Shown here: positions 7,611 through 15,747 of the stretch, piece after piece
How positions within the stretch are numbered: the stretch's first letter is position 1
Layout of the letters: the number at the start of each line of letters is the position of its first letter
Source of the DNA: Fidelibacterota bacterium UBA6531
GTDB lineage: Bacteria > Fidelibacterota > Marinisomatia > Marinisomatales > TCS55
Direction: 5' to 3'
Length of the DNA: 35,374 bases
Assembly (NCBI GenBank): GCA_002436185.1
Contig: DJKX01000042.1
Span: 1 to 35,374 of the forward strand
Program-made: the position numbers and the translations under genes
The notes under the pieces: model-generated
What the model saw: only the letters and a program-made list of their open reading frames with translations
What the model was told of the DNA's origin: nothing
Databases searched by the model: none

Positions 7611-8993
7611 TTACCAAAAGTTGGATATTATAAATAATACTAAAACAGACATAATAAACATCTTCCACCCGGCCCGTAAATAATCGGATTTATCAACTAA
7701 ACCGCTGGAATGAATAATCATGCACGTTGGTGACGCAACAACTGTAAGATAAGCAAAAGCAGATGCAATCGCTGTAGAAAATCCCATGACAAGTGGATCA
7801 CCACCCATATTTAACACAATGGGACCAATGACTGCTACAGTGGCAGCATTGCTTAATAAATTAGTTAACAATCCCGTCAATACAACAGCAATAAACCATC
7901 TTATAATGGATACATCATCACTGATCATTTTCATCCAATTAATAGCAGTATCTGCAACCCAAAATGCAGCACCGGTATCTTTCATATGGAGTCCCAGAGA
8001 AACAGCCGCACCGAAAAGGATGACTACACCCCAGTTTGTATTTCGGTTTAAATCTTCCCATCTTATCAATCCAAACGCCATATAAAGGAAAACACCAATC
8101 AGTGCAATAATACCTAAACCTACTTTTGAACTAAATAAAACCCATCCCAGAAAAACCAGAATAAAAATGAAAATTGTCAATAATTCATTTCCTCTCATCG
8201 AGCCTTTTTTTGTGACTTGTATCTTTAATTTTCTAACAGCAGAATCCAAAATCAACTGGCGTGGTTTAAACGTGTACCACAGAATTACAGCAGCAAGTGG
8301 GATTTCAACAAACAAAATAGGATACGCATATTTCATCCATTCCAAATATGAAATATTTCCAACACCAAATTCCTTCATATATCCCAACATGATAACATTT
8401 CTACCTCCCCCAGAAGGTGTACCAATTGACCCCATAGCGCTTCCATAAGCAATAGAAAATAAAATTAATGCTGCCAGTTTTGATGTGCTTCTTTTATCTA
8501 CACCTGAATTTTTCACCAACGTTAACCCAACCGGCATCATCATAGCAGTTACAGTATGTTCCCCTATAAATGAAGATAAAAATGCTGATATTGCTATAAA
8601 CCCAATGACAATTTTCCAGGTTTTATTTCCAGTAAGTTTAATTATTCCTAAAGCCAATCGGCTGTCCAAACCTTGGCTAACGATTGCTACTGCCAGCATA
8701 AGCGAACCCATTATAAAAAAAACAGCATCACTCATAAAAGATTTGGCAACGCCATTGGAAGTATCAATACCCAATAAAACTTGTAATATAAGAATCATCA
8801 TTGCTACTGCAGGAAGAGGCACTGGTTCAAATACAATCAAAATAATGGCCATTACCACAATGATAAGAGTTCTATAACCTTCGACAGATAATCCGGTAGG
8901 TGCCGGAATATTATACATAATAATCCCTACCAGGATGGCCACTATAAGCCATCTTTTTTGGGTCAGCCAATAAATAAAAGTATTTATCAACAA
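7611..8993 (-). CDS. SLC13/DASS-type anion permease
   Basis: The 460-aa inner-membrane protein has about eleven to twelve hydrophobic segments and a central cytoplasmic stretch (around residues 238-268). The architecture matches the divalent-anion:sodium symporter (SLC13, CitT/SdcS/INDY) superfamily. The two helix-hairpin tips that carry SNT motifs in characterised INDY proteins are recognisable but altered: FLSSFIGEHTVTAMMMPV (EHT for SNT) and LLTNLLSNAATVAVIGPI (SNA for SNT). A change of cation coupling or substrate is therefore possible. Likely substrates of the family are dicarboxylates, citrate or sulfate; none can be assigned. It lies 13 bp after the universal stress protein and 9 bp before the glutamate-synthase-like gene. 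A fragment of a second copy lies just upstream of the stress protein gene. Confidence 0.88.
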   Translation of the reverse strand: MLINTFIYWLTQKRWLIVAILVGIIMYNIPAPTGLSVEGYRTLIIVVMAIILIVFEPVPLPAVAMMILILQVLLGIDTSNGVAKSFMSDAVFFIMGSLMLAVAIVSQGLDSRLALGIIKLTGNKTWKIVIGFIAISAFLSSFIGEHTVTAMMMPVGLTLVKNSGVDKRSTSKLAALILFSIAYGSAMGSIGTPSGGGRNVIMLGYMKEFGVGNISYLEWMKYAYPILFVEIPLAAVILWYTFKPRQLILDSAVRKLKIQVTKKGSMRGNELLTIFIFILVFLGWVLFSSKVGLGIIALIGVFLYMAFGLIRWEDLNRNTNWGVVILFGAAVSLGLHMKDTGAAFWVADTAINWMKMISDDVSIIRWFIAVVLTGLLTNLLSNAATVAVIGPIVLNMGGDPLVMGFSTAIASAFAYLTVVASPTCMIIHSSGLVDKSDYLRAGWKMFIMSVLVLFIISNFW

Positions 8994-9006
8994 ATCATTA
9001 GGTATT

Positions 9007-9891
9007 TTATTTTACAATTAAGATTGGACATTGGCAGTCTTCCATCACTTTTAAAGGTTTACTGCCAGCAAAAAATTTAAGAAGAGGGTTTTTTGTTGAG
9101 GCACCCATAACAATAATATGATTATTACCTGCTTCATTTTTTATTATCATAACAGGGTCACCTGTTTTATAACGATGTTCATGGTCAATTCCAACTCGTC
9201 GCATTAATTTGCTGGCTCTGTTAGAAGCCTGTGTATAACCTTCTCCAAATGATTCGGTTTTAGATACAGTAATAAGATTCACTTTTATATCGAATGCTTG
9301 AGCAACGCGCACACCATATTTTACTGCTTTTGGAGTATGAGGAGAATCATTTACCGGCAAAAGTAAACTATAGGATTGTTCTTGATTATAATTTTTTACA
9401 ATAAAAATAGAGCTATCTATATATTGCACTAAATCGTGTGCCATTCCTTTTTTTTGGCTTCCACCTATAATGGTTACATCATATTTACCGCGCTGTACTT
9501 CATCCCGCAATTCTGCAATAATATCCCCATTACGTAAAATTAAATTCACATCTTTACAAACAGTCCCTTGCAAATATACCTCACATCGATTTCCACTTGT
9601 CTGCACCAGAGTATTTTTGGAAAACCCGGCTTCGATTGTTGTTGGTGCAATATAGTTGTTATCTGCTAAAAAGGCGAATGCCCACTCCAAAACTTCTACT
9701 CCAGGGCGATCAAATTCCCATTCCTCCATTCGCTCTTGAGTAAATCGAACTTGTGATGCAGAAAATTTACTGATCTTTGGACCCACGTAGGCTATAGTGA
9801 CAGCAGCTTTAAATGCTTTTGCAACCTGCATCCCAACTCGAAGGGTTGGTTCAGAAAATTCTTGACTGCCCACTGCTATGAGAAACTTCAT
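9007..9891 (-). CDS. Universal stress protein with two Usp domains
   Basis: The 294-aa cytoplasmic protein is made of two tandem UspA folds, about residues 1-145 and 150-294. Domain starts are visible as MKFLIAVGSQEFSEPTLRVG and LLLPVNDSPHTPKAVKYG. The second domain ends with the nucleotide-loop-type sequence IIVMGASTKNPLLKFFAGS before CPILIV. The loop lacks a clean G-x2-G-x9-G(S/T) signature, so ATP binding is possible but not proven. Usp proteins of this size often sit beside transporters and modulate them. Here the gene directly precedes an SLC13 permease in the same unit. The start at 9891 is preceded by GGATAGGT, and the stop of a transporter relic lies 19 bp further upstream. Confidence 0.87.
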   Translation of the reverse strand: MKFLIAVGSQEFSEPTLRVGMQVAKAFKAAVTIAYVGPKISKFSASQVRFTQERMEEWEFDRPGVEVLEWAFAFLADNNYIAPTTIEAGFSKNTLVQTSGNRCEVYLQGTVCKDVNLILRNGDIIAELRDEVQRGKYDVTIIGGSQKKGMAHDLVQYIDSSIFIVKNYNQEQSYSLLLPVNDSPHTPKAVKYGVRVAQAFDIKVNLITVSKTESFGEGYTQASNRASKLMRRVGIDHEHRYKTGDPVMIIKNEAGNNHIIVMGASTKNPLLKFFAGSKPLKVMEDCQCPILIVK

Positions 9892-9910
9892 ACCTATCCA
9901 AATTTAAGGA

Positions 9911-10090
9911 TTAATTAAAAAATATTGACCAAAAAGTATTCGCATATAAAATGACTAATATTATGGACACAAACTCCACTTTCCATCCTGCTTTTAAAAA
10001 ATCTTTTGCGTTTACTAATCCACTGGAATAAACGATTGTACAAGCAGGTGCGGCAACTGCTGTGAAAAGCCAAGCATTAAGTTGTGTAAT
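9911..10090 (-). pseudogene. 3' relic of a second SLC13-type permease
   Basis: Minus-strand frame with stop TAA at 9911-9913 and an in-frame stop at 10091-10093 upstream, leaving about 59 codons without a credible start. The residues after codon 6 (LFTAVAAPACTIVYSSGLV, then AGWK) align along their length with the C-terminus of the intact SLC13 permease (YLTVVASPTCMIIHSSGLV, then AGWK). The rest of the transporter is missing; the moaE stop follows at 10107. It is most simply the truncated end of a former permease gene that stood upstream of the stress protein. The low identity to the intact copy indicates an old duplication or an independent paralogue. It is the only content of the gap between moaE and usp. 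Confidence 0.75.
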
Positions 10091-10104
10091 TTAATATGTA
10101 ATAA

Positions 10105-10521
10105 TTATCCGTGCGCACATTCACTCGGAATACGCGACCCATCTTCCAAAATCGCCCATTTCCAGATAGGAACTCTTTTTTTAAGTTCAGAGATAAACCA
10201 TGTCATTGCTTCTAATCCTTCTTTTCTATGTTTGGACCAAATGACCACATGAAGACTCGTTTCACCCACATCCACTCTTCCGATACGGTGTTTACAAAAT
10301 AGATCATGAATGGGAAATTTCTTGCACGTTTCTTCTGCTAATTGAGTGAGTTCTGCTTCAGCCATACCTTTGTATTGTTCATATTCTAATGCGGTGATAT
10401 TTTCTCCGTTTTCTGTGACACGAACGCGGCCATTGAAAATCAGTTCTGCGCCATCCTTCTGACGTGAATCTTCATTACGAAAAAATTCGATTGGGCCATT
10501 TATGATTTCTATTTTAATCAT
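10105..10521 (-). CDS. moaE: Molybdopterin synthase catalytic subunit MoaE
   Basis: The 138-aa large subunit of molybdopterin synthase, with MoaD, turns cyclic pyranopterin monophosphate into molybdopterin. The family features FNGRVR near residue 30, the region EYEQYKGMAE, HRIGRVDVGE, VVIWSKHRKE and the active-site block KKRVPIWKWA are all present. K114 and K121 match the two lysines of E. coli MoaE (K119 and K126). The gene begins immediately after the moaD stop (TAAATG). Its Shine-Dalgarno site is the GGGGGG that encodes the terminal Gly-Gly of MoaD. It is the last gene of the moa/moe operon; no terminator was recognised after it, only the SLC13 relic. Confidence 0.95.
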   Translation of the reverse strand: MIKIEIINGPIEFFRNEDSRQKDGAELIFNGRVRVTENGENITALEYEQYKGMAEAELTQLAEETCKKFPIHDLFCKHRIGRVDVGETSLHVVIWSKHRKEGLEAMTWFISELKKRVPIWKWAILEDGSRIPSECAHG

Positions 10522-10767
10522 TTACCCCCCTTGTACCGGCGGTATGAATGCCACTTCATCCCTATCTTTTAATTCTGTTTCATGGGGAATGTATTTCTGA
10601 TTTAATGCAATACGCAAACTCACACTGTCCAATTTACCATTCGCTTTTTCTCTGATTATCTTTTCCAAATCCAATGTGGTTGCTCCAACTTCTAATTCCA
10701 AGTTGAGTTCATCTTTCCCTAATGCATATTTAACTTGAGAAAAACATTTTACATTTATATTAATCAT
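10522..10767 (-). CDS. moaD: Molybdopterin synthase sulfur-carrier subunit MoaD
   Basis: The 81-aa ubiquitin-fold sulfur carrier ends in VAFIPPVQGG, with the C-terminal diglycine that is adenylated by MoeB and converted to a thiocarboxylate. NVKCFSQVKYALGKDELNLEL at the N-terminus and the LRIALNQKYIPHETELKDRDEV core are typical of MoaD. Its ATG overlaps the moeB stop by 4 bp (ATGA at 10764-10767), and the moaE start follows directly, so the three partners MoeB, MoaD and MoaE are translationally coupled. Confidence 0.95.
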   Translation of the reverse strand: MININVKCFSQVKYALGKDELNLELEVGATTLDLEKIIREKANGKLDSVSLRIALNQKYIPHETELKDRDEVAFIPPVQGG

Positions 10768-11729
10768 AATTGAATTATCTCTGATTGATGATTTAACCCA
10801 TCATAGATGAGAAGTTTTCCAATTAAATTTTGTTCAATTCCGACAATAAGTTTAATTGTTTCTAATGCTTGGATATTTCCTATAATACCCGGGAGCATTC
10901 CCAGTACACCTGCATCTTCGCATGTTTCTCCACCCGATGGCGGATCAGGGAATAAATCGCTGTATCCAGGACTCCCATTCACATTCAATACTGCTACTTG
11001 TCCTTCGTAGCGAAACAAGCCGCCATAAACCATGGGCACATTCGCCTCTTTAGAAAATCTATCAATTAATTGACGAGTTTGAATATTGTCTGTAGCATCA
11101 ATAGTCACATCAGCACCTTCAATTATATTCATACCATTTTCCTTATTAAAGTATTCAACGGTGGATTCAATGACTGCATTTTTATTTAATTGTTCCAATC
11201 TGTCTTTGGCTACTTCAACTTTTAACCGATTAATATCGTCTACTCCAAATAAAGGTTGGCGATGGAGATTAGAAAGTTCTACAATGTCCCCATCAATCAA
11301 TTTCAATTTTCCTACACCAGCAGACATAAGCGATTGTGCTGCAGGACATCCCAGACCACCCATCCCAACGATTGCTACTGTCGCATTCATGAGTTTTTTC
11401 TGACCTTCAATTCCTATTTCCGGTAAAACTGTTTGCCGTGACCATCTACTCAAATCAGATTGATCAGATTGAAATTCCATCCATGCCTGCACCCCGCCCA
11501 ATAAACTGTAAGCGTCTTCCAAATTGTTGTTTAGGATCACTCTTTCTGTCACAATTCCGAATTGACAGATCAAAACTTTTTTTCCACTAATTGTATTAAT
11601 ATCCTTTTCAGTTACTACTACAGTTTCTAATCCGTCTACAGGAAATTCATTACGCTGTTCTCCAGGACGAATATCGATCACCGTGAACTCACTTTTTTGA
11701 TCATTCAATTCTTTTGGTGTAAGGATCAT
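10764..11729 (-). CDS. moeB: MoeB-type MoaD adenylyltransferase with N-terminal rhodanese-like domain
   Basis: The 321-aa E1-like enzyme adenylates the C-terminus of MoaD. Residues about 95-321 are the ThiF/MoeB domain: RWSRQTVLPEIG, the nucleotide loop GMGGLG (about 122-127), LIDGDIVELSNLHRQPLFG, DATDN, and CEDAGVLG near the usual catalytic-cysteine region. Residues 1-88 look like a rhodanese fold: VIDIRPGEQRNEFP, the cysteine C55 in CQFGIVTER where a CRxGxR loop is expected, and YSLLGGVQAWM at the end. In known MoeB-rhodanese fusions (MOCS3, MoeBR) the rhodanese is C-terminal, so this order is unusual. The four zinc cysteines of E. coli MoeB (two CxxC pairs) are absent. It overlaps moeA and moaD by 4 bp each. 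Confidence 0.9.
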   Translation of the reverse strand: MILTPKELNDQKSEFTVIDIRPGEQRNEFPVDGLETVVVTEKDINTISGKKVLICQFGIVTERVILNNNLEDAYSLLGGVQAWMEFQSDQSDLSRWSRQTVLPEIGIEGQKKLMNATVAIVGMGGLGCPAAQSLMSAGVGKLKLIDGDIVELSNLHRQPLFGVDDINRLKVEVAKDRLEQLNKNAVIESTVEYFNKENGMNIIEGADVTIDATDNIQTRQLIDRFSKEANVPMVYGGLFRYEGQVAVLNVNGSPGYSDLFPDPPSGGETCEDAGVLGMLPGIIGNIQALETIKLIVGIEQNLIGKLLIYDGLNHQSEIIQL

Positions 11730-12949
11730 TTAATTGTTTTCCATGGCAAAATATTAATTGTGATTTTTTCTCCCGGCTGCAATGGGCCATCTCCATGACC
11801 TGTACCTAAAATACAATTGGCTTTTAAAGACGATGTCAACATATGTGATCCTACTTTTGTAGAAGATTGACATACCAATTGTCCATTTTCAATCCAGGCT
11901 TCACCAAATAAAAATCTGGATTTTATTTTTTCTCTTGGGAATGGTTTCTTCAATATCCCTGTTAATTTTTTAGTTTTTTTCTGTCCCATCATGGATGTTA
12001 ATACTGGCCAAATCCATTCCATAAAACCGATGTAAGATGACACGGGATTTCCAGGGAGACCAAAAATGAGCGTTGAGTTCATAGTACCAAAAAACAGAGG
12101 TTTTCCCGGTTTTTGCGCCACTTTCCAAAAATGATCTTCAACACCCAATTCCATGAAAACATCCCGAACATAATCATATCTTCCCATGGAGACTCCACCT
12201 GATGAAATAACAACTTCACATGTATCCAATGCTTCTGATAAGAAGGATCGTAAAGAATCTTTATTATCCTTTATTATACCTTGCCTAATAACTTCTGCTC
12301 CTGTGTATTCAACAAGTTCCGAAAACACGTATAAGTTTGAATTGTATATTTCACCCGGCTTCAGCTCATTACCAGGTTCTATAAGTTCATCCCCAGTCCC
12401 AAAGATTGCTACTTTAGGCCTTTTAAACATACTCAAAGTGCTATAACCAAATGTGGCACATGTTCCAACTTCACCGGGAGTAATCCGTGTTCCTGCTGGA
12501 ATTAGTACTTTACCTTTTTTTATTTCTTCTGCCTCCTTACGAATATGTTTTCCAGGAGAAGTTTCTATCATAATTTGAACAACATCAGCTTCAGAAAATC
12601 CACTGCTGTCTTCTACCATAACAATTGCATCCGCTCCATTTGGAATTTTTGCCCCTGTCATACATTGAATGCATTCTCCCTCTTTAATAGAAACGTTGCT
12701 TGGGGTTCCTGCAGAGCTAACCCCCACCATATTCAGGGTGACTGGACTATCATTGCTTGCTCCTATTGTATCAACAGATCGTACTGCAAATCCATCCATG
12801 GCAGAATTATCAAACCGTGGCGACGGAAAGGATGCAACAACATCCTGGGCTAAAATCCTGTCACCGGCATTTTTTAACAACACTTGTTCTTTCTCTACTT
12901 TAAAGAGATGTTTTTCTACAATTGATTTCGCTTCTTTAATTGGTATCAT
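11726..12949 (-). CDS. moeA: Molybdopterin molybdenumtransferase MoeA
   Basis: The 407-aa enzyme inserts molybdate into adenylated molybdopterin. Motifs in order are FDNSAMDGFAVR (about residue 45), CMTGAKIPNGADAIVMVED, AEEIKKGKVLIPAGTRITPGEVG, the MogA-like domain with IFGTGDELIEPG and SSGGVSMGRYDYV, and KPLFFGTMN with FGLPGNPVSSYIGF. The C-terminal beta domain ends in INILPWKTIK. The length is typical. ATGA overlaps join it to the TauE/SafE permease gene upstream and to moeB downstream. Confidence 0.95.
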   Translation of the reverse strand: MIPIKEAKSIVEKHLFKVEKEQVLLKNAGDRILAQDVVASFPSPRFDNSAMDGFAVRSVDTIGASNDSPVTLNMVGVSSAGTPSNVSIKEGECIQCMTGAKIPNGADAIVMVEDSSGFSEADVVQIMIETSPGKHIRKEAEEIKKGKVLIPAGTRITPGEVGTCATFGYSTLSMFKRPKVAIFGTGDELIEPGNELKPGEIYNSNLYVFSELVEYTGAEVIRQGIIKDNKDSLRSFLSEALDTCEVVISSGGVSMGRYDYVRDVFMELGVEDHFWKVAQKPGKPLFFGTMNSTLIFGLPGNPVSSYIGFMEWIWPVLTSMMGQKKTKKLTGILKKPFPREKIKSRFLFGEAWIENGQLVCQSSTKVGSHMLTSSLKANCILGTGHGDGPLQPGEKITINILPWKTIK

Positions 12950-13683
12950 AATATTCCTTTGATTAAAAATAGAATGGCTATAAGAATGATGCCGCCCATA
13001 ACTTGTTGAATTGTTTTAGCATTAAATCGAACTGCTCCCATATAGGAACCGGCAAACCCTCCTAACATCACTGCTCCAGCTAATGGTAAAATAAACTGTG
13101 GATCAAATGCGCCTATTTGTGTTCTTGCAATAACGCCAACTAATGAATTTACCCATATAAAAGTTGCTCCTGATGCTGCAGCTTCTTTTTCTGACCCAAG
13201 TCTAAACATTATAATTAGAGGCACAAGATAGATACCACCGCCAATACCAACTGTTCCAGCAATAAAACCCAGGAAACCTCCTAAACCAAAAATGAAAATC
13301 CATTTTTGACTTCCGGTTAATTGAAATGAAAACCGTAGATGGTGGAAGATATATATTCTTATGGCAACCATCACAAGGGTGAGAAGCAAAATAATCTGAA
13401 AAATATTTTTTGGCATATCCAATATCCCTGCCAAATACACCATAGGAATAGATGTTGTCAGAAACGGAACAATTAAATTGAGTCTTACATACCCTTTTCT
13501 CCAAAAATTTATCATACCGATAAATGTCACCACTAAATTCATGGTTAATGATGTAGTCGGAATAATATGATAACTGATACCAAAAATTGCCATGAGGGCT
13601 GTGTATGATGACCCACCACCAAGTCCAACAGATGAGTAAATCAACGCTACAAAGAAAAACAATATAGGAAGAAAATATTCCAT
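12946..13683 (-). CDS. TauE/SafE (TSUP) family permease inside the Moco operon
   Basis: The 245-aa inner-membrane protein has about seven or eight hydrophobic helices and the paired TSUP repeats: SSVGLGGGSSYTALMAIFG in the first half and AGTVGIGGGIYLVPLIIMF in the second. Family members carry sulfite, sulfonates or other small organosulfur anions; the substrate is unknown here. Its start overlaps the moaCB stop (TAATG) and its stop overlaps moeA (ATGA), so it is embedded in the cofactor operon, not merely adjacent. This is unusual. It could handle a sulfur compound linked to a molybdoenzyme or to dithiolene sulfur supply, or move another oxyanion (inference). Confidence 0.9.
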   Translation of the reverse strand: MEYFLPILFFFVALIYSSVGLGGGSSYTALMAIFGISYHIIPTTSLTMNLVVTFIGMINFWRKGYVRLNLIVPFLTTSIPMVYLAGILDMPKNIFQIILLLTLVMVAIRIYIFHHLRFSFQLTGSQKWIFIFGLGGFLGFIAGTVGIGGGIYLVPLIIMFRLGSEKEAAASGATFIWVNSLVGVIARTQIGAFDPQFILPLAGAVMLGGFAGSYMGAVRFNAKTIQQVMGGIILIAILFLIKGIL

Positions 13684-14624
13684 TAATGTTTTTCACCTTG
13701 CATCATGTGAAATGAATGAAAAATAGTAGGAATCAACACTTTTAATGCATCTTTCGCTGCACCAGTACTTCCCGGAAGACAAATAATAATTGTTCTGTTT
13801 ACAACTCCAACTGTCAGTCGTGACAGCATGGCGGTTTTCACTTTTCCTCTCCCGTAAGCGTGGAGGGCTTGTTCAATGCCCGGCAATTTGGAATCAAATA
13901 TCTTTTCCACACTTTCAATGGTTAAATCTCTTGGTCCTAATCCTGTACCACCGGTTGTTATGATTAATTCAACACCATTTTTAATCCAATCATTAATGGT
14001 CAAAACCAACTCTTCCGAACCATCAGGTAATATTTTTTGGTGTTTTACAGAACAACCTACATCTGAAAACCCATTGATTAATATAGGCCCGGATTTATCT
14101 ACACCTTCACCAGATGAAATACTGTCACTCAAAGTAATGACACCAACATTTGGACGATATTCAACGGCATGGTCCGATTTACCACCAATTTTTTGGGTTA
14201 ATTTTATATCACCAATATTCATTGTTTTATCCATGGATTTACACATATCATAAATAGTAAGTGCGGCTCCGGAAACGGCGGACAATGCTTCCATTTCTAC
14301 CCCCGTGGCTTCTTTGGTTTTAACTATGGATCGAATACAAATAGTTTCCGGTTTTAATTCAAATTCAATGTCAACAAATGACAAATTTAATTGATGACAC
14401 ATTGGAATCATATCAGATGTTTTTTTCGCTGCTTGAATACCTGCTATTTTGGCTGTGGTCAACACATTTCCTTTGGGTAATGAATCAGACTGAATGGATG
14501 ATATTGTTTCAGGAAGCATGGAAATTTTCCCTTCTGCCTTGGCCATTCGAACTGTAGCAACTTTGTCAGTTACATCCACCATTTTGACGTTTCCTTTTAT
14601 ATCTAAATGTGAAAATTCACTCAT
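13683..14624 (-). CDS. moaCB: MoaC-MoaB/MogA fusion protein
   Basis: The start ATG at 14624 (protein MSEFSHLDIKGN...) is chosen because AAGGA lies 8-9 bases upstream; an in-frame ATG at 14660 would add 12 non-conserved residues. Residues about 1-155 are MoaC, cyclic pyranopterin monophosphate synthase, with IPMCHQLNL, KEATGVEMEALSAVSGAALT and the active-site segment DMCKSMDKTM. Residues about 157-313 are a MoaB/MogA-type domain, which adenylates molybdopterin, with GVITLSDSISSGEGVDKSG, TTGGTGLGPRDLT and LPGSTGAAKDAL. MoaC-MoaB fusions are known. One polypeptide thus supplies steps two and four of cofactor synthesis. It is followed without a gap by the TauE/SafE gene. Confidence 0.93.
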   Translation of the reverse strand: MSEFSHLDIKGNVKMVDVTDKVATVRMAKAEGKISMLPETISSIQSDSLPKGNVLTTAKIAGIQAAKKTSDMIPMCHQLNLSFVDIEFELKPETICIRSIVKTKEATGVEMEALSAVSGAALTIYDMCKSMDKTMNIGDIKLTQKIGGKSDHAVEYRPNVGVITLSDSISSGEGVDKSGPILINGFSDVGCSVKHQKILPDGSEELVLTINDWIKNGVELIITTGGTGLGPRDLTIESVEKIFDSKLPGIEQALHAYGRGKVKTAMLSRLTVGVVNRTIIICLPGSTGAAKDALKVLIPTIFHSFHMMQGEKH

Positions 14625-14694
14625 AATATTTTCCTTTTTTTCTTTACTCCCATAATCCATTCACTTTGCTTATCATTTCCGATCTTCCATCTTT

Positions 14695-15735
14695 TCATCC
14701 CCCTATTTGAGTCATAGATTCTCTATGATCTTTGCCAAGGTGCTGTGCTTCCCAACCATCCTCAAGTTTATTCCACATCGTTTGTTGTATTTCTATTTGA
14801 ATCTCTTCATTCGTAGCTCCTGATCGCATCAAATCACGAAGGTTGGTTTCACCTTGACTATATAAACAGTTTAGTAATTTCCCATCTGCCGTAATACGAA
14901 TCCTATTGCATTCTCCACAAAGGCTGCGCGAATAAGCAGGTATCACTGCCACCTTACCTTCATAATCATTCACTTGGAAAACATAGTGCTCTGTTTTAGA
15001 ACCATCTATCGGAATCAATTTTTTAACTTGTTTTTCAAGGTCAGAAACAATTTGATCAGCTCCATAAAATTTTCCAGTTTTCCATATTTGATGTGAATCG
15101 AATGGCATCAATTCTATAAATCGCACTGTTACATTATAATTTTTTGTGAGTTCAATAAAATCCAGCAATTCATCATTATTGAAATCTCGCATAGCGACCA
15201 CATTCACTTTGACGGAATGAAACCCGGATTTAATTGCTTTCTCGAGACCATTTAATACTAGATCCAAACCTTCTCGGCGGGTGATTATCTTAAATTTTTT
15301 TGCATTTAATGTGTCTAGACTGATATTGATTCCAGTCAAACCGGCATCTTTTAATATATTGATGTTTTTAGCAAGTAATATTCCATTTGTCGTCAAATGA
15401 ATGGATTCTACTCCATCCAACTCATTTGCAAAGTGAATAAGTTGTGAAAGATCAGTTCTAAGCAATGGTTCTCCACCAGTAAACCGGATTTTGGATATAC
15501 CCATCTTTGATAAAATTTCTATAAATCGACAAATTTCATCAGTGGTCAATAGTTTATCTTCCGTGCGAAAGTCGATACCTTCTTCAGGCATGCAGTATAT
15601 GCACCGCAGATTACATTGTTCATTTAAAGCGATACGCAGATAGGTAAATGAACGGCCAAATTGATCTACAATGGGCAGCGCTGGATTTTTCAGCACGCCA
15701 TTTTCTGGATAGGATTGTATTAAGTTTTCTGCCAT
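14695..15735 (-). CDS. moaA: GTP 3',8-cyclase MoaA
   Basis: The 346-aa radical-SAM enzyme catalyses the first step of Moco synthesis, GTP to 3',8-cH2GTP. The N-terminal [4Fe-4S] is bound by C41, C45 and C48 (CNLRCIYCMPEEG). The C-terminal cluster is bound by C273, C276 and C290 (CGECNRIRITADGKLLNC). The SAM-binding FTGGEPLLR and the NISLDTLN strand are present. The protein ends in Gly-Gly, the flexible tail needed for activity in characterised MoaA. It is first in the moa/moe operon. GGAAAGAG precedes the ATG, and a structured leader of about 110 bases lies before it. Confidence 0.96.
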   Translation of the reverse strand: MAENLIQSYPENGVLKNPALPIVDQFGRSFTYLRIALNEQCNLRCIYCMPEEGIDFRTEDKLLTTDEICRFIEILSKMGISKIRFTGGEPLLRTDLSQLIHFANELDGVESIHLTTNGILLAKNINILKDAGLTGINISLDTLNAKKFKIITRREGLDLVLNGLEKAIKSGFHSVKVNVVAMRDFNNDELLDFIELTKNYNVTVRFIELMPFDSHQIWKTGKFYGADQIVSDLEKQVKKLIPIDGSKTEHYVFQVNDYEGKVAVIPAYSRSLCGECNRIRITADGKLLNCLYSQGETNLRDLMRSGATNEEIQIEIQQTMWNKLEDGWEAQHLGKDHRESMTQIGG

Positions 15736-15747
15736 TCTCTTTCCAAT

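Noticed and set aside
8485..8877. Plus-strand open frame of 130 codons
   Set aside because: It is antisense to the SLC13 permease, and its composition is what antisense of membrane helices gives. No ribosome-binding site or homology is recognised.
13202..13696. Second minus-strand frame of 164 codons over the TauE/SafE gene
   Set aside because: It overlaps the permease almost fully in another frame. The product has no recognisable motif, while the permease frame has clear TSUP repeats.
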